DNA of 5,239 nt from Moraxellaceae bacterium (GTDB lineage Bacteria > Pseudomonadota > Gammaproteobacteria > Pseudomonadales > Moraxellaceae), in NCBI GenBank assembly GCA_021156385.1, contig JAJNDL010000126.1, positions 1 through 5,239 on the forward strand. The letters run 5' to 3'. A program made the translations under genes and the position numbers. Below are positions 1 to 4,373 of this stretch, one piece after another. How positions within the stretch are numbered: position 1 is the first letter of the stretch; each line of letters starts with the position of its first letter. The notes under the pieces are model-generated. The model had not been told where the DNA came from. It did not search any database and worked only from the letters and a program-made list of their open reading frames with translations.

Positions 1-1952
1 TGCGCCAGGCTGTAGTCGACGAGCGCGCGGTCCGGCTCCGGCCGGCCTTCGTCTTCCCAGCGCTTCAGCACGGCGCTGGCGAAATAGAGTTCGCCGAGGA
101 TGTCGGCGAAGCGGCCGGAGAGTTTCTCGCGGCGCTTCAGCTCGCCGCCGAGCAGTGCCAGCGTAGCGTCGGCCACCAGCGCGAAGGCCGCCGACAGGCG
201 CGTGAGCTGGCGATACCAGCGCGCCGCCGGCGTGGCCGGCGCCCGCGCCGTCACGGCGAAGGTCAGGCCGTGCCAGAGCGCGCGCAACGCGTTGCCGACG
301 ATGTGCCGCGTGTGGTCCACCAGCACCGCGTCGAAGGCGTTCTCCGCGTGCTCGCGATCGATTTCGACATGCCCGGCCAGTTCGATCTCGCGCATGAGGT
401 AGGGATGGCAGCGCATCGCGCCCTGGCCGAAGACGATGAGCGAGCGCGTGAGGATGTTGGCGCCTTCCACGGTGATGCCGATCGGCACCGCGCGGTAGAG
501 GTTGGCGATATAGTTGCGCGGGCCTTCGCTGATGGCCTTGCCGGCGTGGATGTCCATGGCGCTGTTCACCGCCGCGCGCATGCGCTCCATGCTCTGGTAT
601 TTCATGATGGCGGAGACCACGGCCGGTTTCTCGCCCAGGTCGAGCCCGGCGCAGGTGAGGCGGCGCGCCGCCTCCAGCGTGTAGGCGTGGCCGCCGAGGC
701 GGGCCAGCTCGTCCTCGACGCCCTCGAGCTTGCCGATGGGCAGGCCGAACTGCCGGCGCACGCGCGCGTACTCGCCGGTGAGGCGGGCCAGCAGCTTGGC
801 AATGGTGGTGCCGCCGGAGGGCAGCGAGATGCCGCGGCCCGCGGCGAGCGAGTTCATCAGCATGAACCAGCCGCGCCCCGCGTACTCGCGCCCGCCGATC
901 ACCCAGGACAGCGGGATGAAGACGTCGCGGCCGCGCGTCGGCCCGTTCATGAAGGCCATGCCGGCCGGCGAATGGCGGCGGCCGATCTCGACGCCGGGAT
1001 GGTTCGCCGGAATCAGCGCGAGCGTGATGCCCGGCGCTTCCGCGCTGCCGAGCAGGTGCTCCGGGTCGCGCAGCTGGAAGGCGAGGCCGAGCACGGTGGC
1101 CACCGGTGCCAGCGTGATGTAGCGCTTGTCCCAGTTGAGGCGGATGCCGAGCACTTCCTGGCCCTCGAACAGGCCGCGGCAGACGACGCCGGTGTCGGGG
1201 ATGGCGCCGGCGTCCGAGCCCGCGGTGGGGCCGGTGAGCGCGAAGCAGGGAATCTCTTCGCCGCGGGCGAGGCGCGGCAGGTAGTGGTTCTTCTGTTCCT
1301 CGGTGCCGTAATGCAGGAGCAGCTCGGCCGGGCCCAGCGAGTTCGGCACCATCGCGGTGATGCCGGCGGACATGGAGCGCGAGGCGATCTTGCCGACGAT
1401 CTGCGAATGCGCCTCGTGCGAGAAACCGTGGCCGCCGTATTCCTTGGGCACGACGAGGCCGAAGAAACCCTGCTCGCGCAGGAACTGCCAGGCGTCGGGC
1501 GGCAGGTCGCGGTCGCGCATGATGCTGTAGTCGTCGAGCATCCGGCAGAGCTGCTCGACGGGGCCGTCGAGGAAGGCCTGCTCTTCGAGCGACAATTTCG
1601 CAGGCGGGATGGCGAGCAGCTTCTGCCAGTCGGGCGTGCCGCGGAAGAGCTCGGCCTCCCACCAGGTGGTGCCGGCGGCGATGGTCTCGCGCTCGGTGTC
1701 GGAAATCGGGGGCAGCTTGCGCCGGATGAGCTGCATCACGGGCAGCGTGACCAGCAGCATGCGCACCGGCTTCAGGCTCCACAGGAAGAGCAGCAGCCAG
1801 GGCAGCCACAGTACGGACCATACCGGCATCTGGCCCCGCCAGAGCAGCAGCATGACGACGCCCGTGGCCAGCGTGGCGACGAGCCCGTAACGGGGGTTGT
1901 GCAACGCCAGCGCCGCGGCGCCGACGATCATTGCAAGAACAAGCAGGCTCAT
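1..1952 (-). CDS. fadE: FadE-type acyl-CoA dehydrogenase, membrane-associated (C-terminus beyond left edge)
   Basis: This gene encodes an acyl-CoA dehydrogenase, which makes 2-trans-enoyl-CoA from acyl-CoA with FAD in the first step of beta-oxidation. Reading leftward from ATG at 1952, 650 codons are open without a stop. E. coli FadE is about 814 residues, so roughly the last 160 are missing. Residues 1-75 hold two or three hydrophobic segments (for example VATLATGVVMLLLW), as in FadE and unlike short soluble family members. The acyl-CoA dehydrogenase core follows, with GFFGLVVPKEYGGHGFS and then CFALTGPTAGSDAG. The segment GITVEGANILTRSLIVFGQG contains E496, which lines up with the catalytic Glu of the wider family (inferred alignment). 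From about residue 520 the FadE-specific C-terminal domain begins (HVEIDREHAENAFDAVLVDH). AGGAG lies 6 bases before the ATG, which supports this start. The gene is divergent from the SCP2-like gene. The family is secure; substrate chain length cannot be told. Confidence 0.95.
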   Translation of the reverse strand, partial: MSLLVLAMIVGAAALALHNPRYGLVATLATGVVMLLLWRGQMPVWSVLWLPWLLLFLWSLKPVRMLLVTLPVMQLIRRKLPPISDTERETIAAGTTWWEAELFRGTPDWQKLLAIPPAKLSLEEQAFLDGPVEQLCRMLDDYSIMRDRDLPPDAWQFLREQGFFGLVVPKEYGGHGFSHEAHSQIVGKIASRSMSAGITAMVPNSLGPAELLLHYGTEEQKNHYLPRLARGEEIPCFALTGPTAGSDAGAIPDTGVVCRGLFEGQEVLGIRLNWDKRYITLAPVATVLGLAFQLRDPEHLLGSAEAPGITLALIPANHPGVEIGRRHSPAGMAFMNGPTRGRDVFIPLSWVIGGREYAGRGWFMLMNSLAAGRGISLPSGGTTIAKLLARLTGEYARVRRQFGLPIGKLEGVEDELARLGGHAYTLEAARRLTCAGLDLGEKPAVVSAIMKYQSMERMRAAVNSAMDIHAGKAISEGPRNYIANLYRAVPIGITVEGANILTRSLIVFGQGAMRCHPYLMREIELAGHVEIDREHAENAFDAVLVDHTRHIVGNALRALWHGLTFAVTARAPATPAARWYRQLTRLSAAFALVADATLALLGGELKRREKLSGRFADILGELYFASAVLKRWEDEGRPEPDRALVDYSLA

Positions 1953-2156
1953 GCGCGACTCCTGTCAGCCATCTCCATGGGCGGCGGCCGGACAGCCGGC
2001 GCCGCGTTCATTGTGCGGCGCGCCTGCGCTGGTCCTGTTCAATTTCCGCTATCGAATGTCGTGCGAGTGTAGAAGGCAGAGCAACAGGACTAGCGGTCTT
2101 GTCTCATCGCGCGCGCCGGCCTATAAGGAGATTCAAGTCAGCCAGGGCCCTCCCGC
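1953..2156. promoter_or_regulatory. divergent intergenic region between fadE and the SCP2-like gene
   Basis: These 204 bases must hold the promoters of both divergent genes. The fadE ribosome binding site (CTCCT on the plus strand, 1959-1963) lies at the left edge. A long inverted repeat fills 2027-2095, and AAGGAG lies at 2125-2130. No convincing -35/-10 pair could be fixed by eye. The relatively AT-rich stretch 2038-2062, inside the inverted repeat, is the most promoter-like part. A classical fatty-acid regulator site (FadR or PsrA type) was not recognised. Confidence 0.6.
2027..2095. repeat. 13-bp inverted repeat with 43-bp spacer
   Basis: The left arm CGCTGGTCCTGTT (2027-2039) and right arm AACAGGACTAGCG (2083-2095) are reverse complements at 12 of 13 positions. 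The one exception is G2031 opposite T2091. The central 8 bp of each arm (GTCCTGTT and AACAGGAC) match perfectly. The spacer 2040-2082 is AT-richer than its surroundings and may hold promoter elements. This could be a pair of operator half-sites bound by a looping regulator, or the stem of a long hairpin in an RNA leader. No known binding motif was recognised. Confidence 0.6.
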
Positions 2157-2558
2157 ATGAAGTTCAGATTACTGCTGTGGTACATGGCGAGACGTATGGA
2201 AATGCTCGCCCGTACCAATGCCGAATTCATCGCCAAGCTGCACGGACGCGACTTCGTCATCCAGATCTCGACCGACGAGAAGATCCACCGCTATTTCCAC
2301 ATTCATCACAACCGCGTCGTCTCGCACGCGGCGCAGCACGAGAAGCCCGACGTCACGCTGCACTTCGCCAGCAACGCCATTGGCCTGCGCCTGATCGGCA
2401 AAGGCAATGCCCAGGGCTTCATGGAGGCCGTGCAGAAGCACGAGGTGAAGATCAGTGGCGACATGACGCTGCTCATGTGGTTCATGGGGGTCGGCAAGTA
2501 CCTGCGGCCCGGCCGCCGCCGCGATGCGGCGCACGGTGCCGCGCATTCCGCGCACTGA
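2157..2558 (+). CDS. small SCP2-like (sterol carrier protein 2-type) protein
   Basis: The gene encodes 133 residues with no signal peptide. The N-terminus (MKFRLLLWYMARRMEMLART) looks like an amphipathic or membrane-touching helix. The rest resembles bacterial SCP2-type lipid-binding domains, about residues 25-115: beta-strand-like FVIQIS and YFHIHHNRVVSH, then PDVTLHFAS, a glycine turn (LIGKGNAQGF), and VKISGDMTLLMWFMGVGKYL. The last 17 or so residues (GRRRDAAHGAAHSAH) look disordered. Such domains bind fatty acyl or sterol ligands, and divergence from fadE fits a lipid role, but ligand and function are inferred. The ATG at 2157 has no close Shine-Dalgarno; AAGGAG at 2125-2130 is 26 bases away. 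An in-frame TAA at 2124 blocks extension, and no other ATG, GTG or TTG lies in frame between them. Met10 (2184) and Met14 (2196) would remove the first helix. Two terminators follow. Confidence 0.85.
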   Translation: MKFRLLLWYMARRMEMLARTNAEFIAKLHGRDFVIQISTDEKIHRYFHIHHNRVVSHAAQHEKPDVTLHFASNAIGLRLIGKGNAQGFMEAVQKHEVKISGDMTLLMWFMGVGKYLRPGRRRDAAHGAAHSAH

Positions 2559-2572
2559 ATCCGCACCGCACG

Positions 2573-2611
2573 GGGCAGGCTGTGCCGCACGGCGGCGGAG
2601 CCTGCCCTTTT
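2573..2611 (+). terminator. intrinsic terminator after the SCP2-like gene
   Basis: GGGCAGGCT (2573-2581) pairs perfectly with AGCCTGCCC (2599-2607), a 9-bp stem. The 17-base loop contains a smaller GCC/GGC pairing. TTTT follows directly at 2608-2611, then CATTT. The stem begins 14 bases after the stop codon, the usual place for a Rho-independent terminator. Confidence 0.8.
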
Positions 2612-2649
2612 CATTTCCCTTCCGCTCGCAACACCGCGCCAGACGCCCT

Positions 2650-2686
2650 GCGCGAACCCGGCCTGTGTCCGGCTCTGCGCTTTTTT
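2650..2686 (+). terminator. possible second, weaker intrinsic terminator
   Basis: GCGC (2650-2653) pairs with GCGC (2677-2680), and CCGG (2658-2661) with CCGG (2669-2672), around a 7-base loop and an unpaired internal loop. A run of six T follows (2681-2686). The T run is good but the stem is interrupted, so this is probably a back-up to the terminator at 2573. Confidence 0.4.
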
Positions 2687-2725
2687 CTGTCCGCCTGAAA
2701 AATAGTTGAGCTGCGAAATAGATGA

Positions 2726-2877
2726 TTTAGTGATAACAACGACACTAAGCCACGACAATGTAATCTTTCGTACCCAGTAAGTTTCTCCCCAGCGCAAACT
2801 GTTGTGCTCACTAACGACAGCGCCGGCCCTACCGGCGTGACCATGAAGCCCCGAAAGGGATTCGCGCACGATTCGTG
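2726..2877 (+). promoter_or_regulatory. cluster of hairpins, two mutually exclusive, in the GH114 leader
   Basis: TTAGTG (2727-2732) pairs with CACTAA (2743-2748), extended by a T-G pair. AGCGCAA (2791-2797) pairs with TTGTGCT (2802-2808), 7 bp with one G-T pair. The overlapping CTGTTGT (2799-2805) pairs with ACGACAG (2814-2820), also 7 bp with one T-G pair, so these two stems cannot coexist. CGCCGG (2821-2826) pairs perfectly with CCGGCG (2832-2837). CCC/GGG (2850-2852 and 2857-2859) encloses a GNRA-type GAAA loop. CACGATTCGTG (2867-2877) is a palindrome around one base. This could be a structured RNA leader or a set of protein sites. It matches no riboswitch class recognised by eye. Confidence 0.35.
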
Positions 2878-3010
2878 ATTCGTCTTCGCCGACGTTGCAC
2901 AGGGATTTCCCCAGAGAGCTCCGGGCCTGCCGCTCCCATCCGGGAGGGCTGTGGCTTGCCGTTTCACGCCCCGCACGGTGGCGACGGCAGCGGAGTGGCG
3001 GGAAAGATCA

Positions 3011-3050
3011 GCCGGCTGTGCCGGCCGCGCATACGAACGATTACGCGGAG
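3011..3050 (+). promoter_or_regulatory. hairpins next to and over the GH114 ribosome binding site
   Basis: GCCGGC (3011-3016) pairs perfectly with GCCGGC (3020-3025) around TGT. Immediately after, CCGCG (3025-3029) can pair with CGCGG (3044-3048), which covers the first half of the Shine-Dalgarno GGAG (3047-3050). The second stem would hide the ribosome binding site, while the first ends at the same base (3025). In DNA this GC-rich, short stems like these also arise by chance. Confidence 0.35.
3047..3050 (+). promoter_or_regulatory. ribosome binding site of the GH114 gene
   Basis: GGAG lies 7 bases before the ATG at 3058. This decides the start in favour of 3058 over the upstream in-frame ATG at 2875. 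Confidence 0.75.
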
Positions 3051-3057
3051 AATACGA

Positions 3058-4107
3058 ATGCGGTTGTTACTGGCAGTGCCCCTGGCGGCCTTTTCCCTGA
3101 ATGCGAGCGCCGACTGGTCCACCCTGAAGTCCCTGCTCTACAAGTACAGCACCTCGTCCACGTCCACGACGACGTCCGGCACCACGAGCGGCTCGACGAC
3201 CACCAGCGGTTCCACCACCACCTCGGGCACCACCACCACGTCCGGCAGCACCACGACCACGAGCGGTACCACGTCCGGGACCACGAGCGGCACGACGTCG
3301 GGCACCACCACCGGCACGACGTCCGGGACCACCACAGGCACTACTACCGGCACCACGAGCGGCACTACCACCGGCACGACATCGGGCACCACGACTGCGG
3401 CCACCTGGTGGAAGCCGTCGTCCTTCGTGCGCTGGCAGATCCAGTACGAAGGCGCGCTCAACACCTCGTACAACGTCGACGTCTACAACGTCGACCTGGT
3501 GGAGACCTCGACGTCCGACATTTCGATGCTGCATGCCCAGGGCAAGAAGGTGATCTGTTACTTCAGCGCGGGCTCCTACGAGAACTGGCGTCCGGACGCT
3601 TCCAAGTTCCCGAGCGCCGTGCTCGGCAAGAACATGGACGGCTGGGCCGGCGAGCGCTGGCTGGACGTGCGCAACCTGACCGCGCTCGGCCCGATCATGA
3701 CGGCGCGCCTGGACCTCGCGAAGAGCAAGGGCTGTGACGCCGTGGACCCGGACAACGTCGACGGCTACACCAACGACACCGGCTTCGCGATCGCGGGCTC
3801 GCAGCAGATCACCTACAACAAGTTCCTGGCCACCGAGGCGCACAAGCGCGGCCTCGCCATCGGCCTGAAGAACGACGTGGACCAGATCGTGGCGCTGCAG
3901 CCCTACTTCGACTTCGCGACCAACGAGGAGTGCTACAAGTACAACGAGTGCTCGCTGATGAAGCCCTTCATCGCGGCCGGCAAGCCGGTGATGCACATCG
4001 AGTACGACAAGGCCACCACGACCTTCTGTCCGTCGGTGAACAGCCTGGGGTTCAGCTCCATCCGCAAGAACCTCAACCTCGACGCCTACGTGCAGTTCTG
4101 TCGCTGA
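3058..4107 (+). CDS. secreted GH114 glycoside hydrolase (endo-alpha-1,4-polygalactosaminidase-like) with Thr/Ser/Gly repeat linker
   Basis: The product has 349 residues. Residues 1-18 (MRLLLAVPLAAFSLNASA) form a signal peptide with a type I site after ASA and no lipobox Cys, so it is exported and not lipid-anchored. Residues 19-30 are a short ordered stretch, 31-116 a Thr/Ser/Gly repeat, and 117-349 a GH114-type TIM-barrel domain. Recognisable are VDVYNVDLVETS, KKVICYFSAGSYENWRPD, the acidic motif DPDNVDGY (D230, D232, D235) and NEECYKYNEC (E290, E291, C292, C298). Family members such as Aspergillus Ega3 use an Asp and a Glu in equivalent motifs to cut galactosaminoglycan. The paired Cys, with two more near the C-terminus, suggest disulfides and an oxidising location. 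The catalytic residues look intact. The start rests on the ribosome binding site and signal peptide. A terminator separates it from the downstream PelA-like gene. The substrate is inferred from family and neighbour. Confidence 0.92.
   Translation: MRLLLAVPLAAFSLNASADWSTLKSLLYKYSTSSTSTTTSGTTSGSTTTSGSTTTSGTTTTSGSTTTTSGTTSGTTSGTTSGTTTGTTSGTTTGTTTGTTSGTTTGTTSGTTTAATWWKPSSFVRWQIQYEGALNTSYNVDVYNVDLVETSTSDISMLHAQGKKVICYFSAGSYENWRPDASKFPSAVLGKNMDGWAGERWLDVRNLTALGPIMTARLDLAKSKGCDAVDPDNVDGYTNDTGFAIAGSQQITYNKFLATEAHKRGLAIGLKNDVDQIVALQPYFDFATNEECYKYNECSLMKPFIAAGKPVMHIEYDKATTTFCPSVNSLGFSSIRKNLNLDAYVQFCR
3148..3405 (+). repeat. imperfect tandem repeat encoding a Thr/Ser/Gly linker
   Basis: This low-complexity stretch inside the GH114 gene encodes residues 31-116, made almost only of Thr, Ser and Gly. 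The first half has looser units of five or six residues (for example SGSTTT). From 3268 to 3387 there are ten consecutive four-residue units, TTSG or TTTG, in 12-base steps. The bases vary at synonymous positions between units. It contains no Pro, unlike many bacterial Pro-Thr linkers. It is most likely a flexible spacer between the N-terminal segment and the enzyme, and a possible site for length change or O-glycosylation. Confidence 0.9.
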
Positions 4108-4122
4108 GCGTGACGTCGTGAG

Positions 4123-4149
4123 AAAAAGCCCGCCCTGTGCGGGCTTTTT
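4123..4149 (+). terminator. strong intrinsic terminator after the GH114 gene
   Basis: AAAAAGCCCGC (4123-4133) and GCGGGCTTTTT (4139-4149) are perfect reverse complements with a 5-base loop (CCTGT). The stem begins 15 bases after the stop codon and ends in five T. The A run on the other arm means it could also work on the minus strand. It makes simple co-transcription of the GH114 gene and the next gene unlikely. Confidence 0.92.
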
Positions 4150-4188
4150 CATGCGCGCGGCCCGGTACGTTTACAGTTCGGCATGCGC

Positions 4189-4244
4189 CTTCGCAAACGC
4201 TGACGCCGCACCAACAAATCCCTAGCACGGATGCGAAGTTGGTG
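4189..4244 (+). repeat. two interleaved 7-bp inverted repeats
   Basis: CTTCGCA (4189-4195) pairs with TGCGAAG (4232-4238), and CACCAAC (4209-4215) pairs with GTTGGTG (4238-4244). The order A-B-A'-B' with a shared G at 4238 means the two stems either compete or form a pseudoknot in RNA. They could also be nested DNA sites. No known element was recognised. Confidence 0.35.
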
Positions 4245-4288
4245 GAGTGTCTTGGCGGTCAGGTGACGGGAATAATGCGCCCTGTGAC

Positions 4289-4308
4289 GGCATGCGAATG
4301 CCGGCATG
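4289..4308. repeat. overlapping palindromes upstream of the PelA-like gene
   Basis: GGCAT (4289-4293) pairs with ATGCC (4298-4302), ATGCCGGCAT (4298-4307) is a perfect palindrome, and CATGC (4291-4295) pairs with GCATG (4304-4308). This small cluster could be an operator for a dimeric regulator, but short GC-rich palindromes also occur by chance. Confidence 0.3.
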
Positions 4309-4350
4309 ACAGCGGCCCGGCTGCGTCTCCGCAATCGCCCCGGCCGCTGT
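4309..4350 (+). promoter_or_regulatory. hairpin just upstream of the PelA-like ribosome binding site
   Basis: ACAGCGGCC (4309-4317) pairs perfectly with GGCCGCTGT (4342-4350). After one C-C mismatch the stem continues by two more pairs (4319-4320 with 4339-4340). The loop is 18 bases. No T run follows, so it is not a terminator. It ends 10 bases before the Shine-Dalgarno, where a leader hairpin could affect translation or RNA stability. Confidence 0.45.
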
Positions 4351-4360
4351 CCCTGAACGA

Positions 4361-4365
4361 AAGGA
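4361..4365 (+). promoter_or_regulatory. ribosome binding site of the PelA-like gene
   Basis: AAGGA lies 8 bases before GTG at 4374 but overlaps the in-frame ATG at 4365. The spacing therefore favours the GTG start. If ATG 4365 were used, no Shine-Dalgarno would be at a normal distance. Confidence 0.5.
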
Positions 4366-4373
4366 TGCGTATC

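Larger units (their letters stand above)
2687..3057 (+). promoter_or_regulatory. long gene-free upstream region of the secreted GH114 gene
   Basis: These 371 bases hold no gene that could be supported. The first part (about 2695-2820) is clearly AT-richer than the rest of the window and is the likeliest promoter site. A weak -10-like TAATCT at 2761-2766 has only a poor -35 candidate (ACGACA, 2739-2744). Several hairpins follow, described separately. An open frame in phase with the GH114 gene extends up to an ATG at 2875. Its 61 extra residues are Arg-rich, resemble no signal peptide, and would bury the good signal sequence that starts at 3058, so it was not used. Confidence 0.5.
4150..4373 (+). 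promoter_or_regulatory. gene-free leader and promoter region of the PelA-like gene
   Basis: These 224 bases lie between the terminator and the PelA-like gene, so they should hold its promoter and 5' leader. No confident -35/-10 pair was found. TTGGCG (4252-4257) with TAATGC (4273-4278) is a poor candidate because the spacer is only 15 bases. Several inverted repeats are present and are listed separately. Confidence 0.5.

Noticed and set aside
270..2072. 600-codon open frame on the plus strand
   Set aside because: It lies opposite the clear fadE coding region. Its product is Arg/His/Ala-rich with no recognisable fold, which is typical of an antisense shadow in high-GC DNA.
2791..2860. Possible cyclic-di-GMP-I (GEMM) riboswitch
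   Set aside because: A few short pieces recall the motif (GCAAAC, GAAA loop, AAGCC), but the conserved core GACGCAAAGCC and the receptor arrangement are absent.
2306..2976. Minus-strand open frames of 187 and 121 codons over the SCP2-like gene end and the GH114 leader
   Set aside because: They cross the terminators on the other strand, have no good ribosome binding site and no recognisable protein features.
2875..3057. N-terminal extension of the GH114 protein from ATG 2875
   Set aside because: The 61 extra residues are Arg-rich and would place the signal peptide inside the protein. ATG 3058 has a correctly spaced GGAG.
3148..3405. CRISPR-like or non-coding tandem repeat
   Set aside because: The repeat keeps the reading frame, varies at synonymous positions and has no spacers, so it is a coding low-complexity linker.
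3067..4152. 361-codon open frame on the minus strand opposite the GH114 gene
   Set aside because: The plus strand encodes an unmistakable signal peptide and GH114 domain. The minus-strand product has a Gly/Arg/Ala run that simply mirrors the Thr/Ser/Gly repeat.
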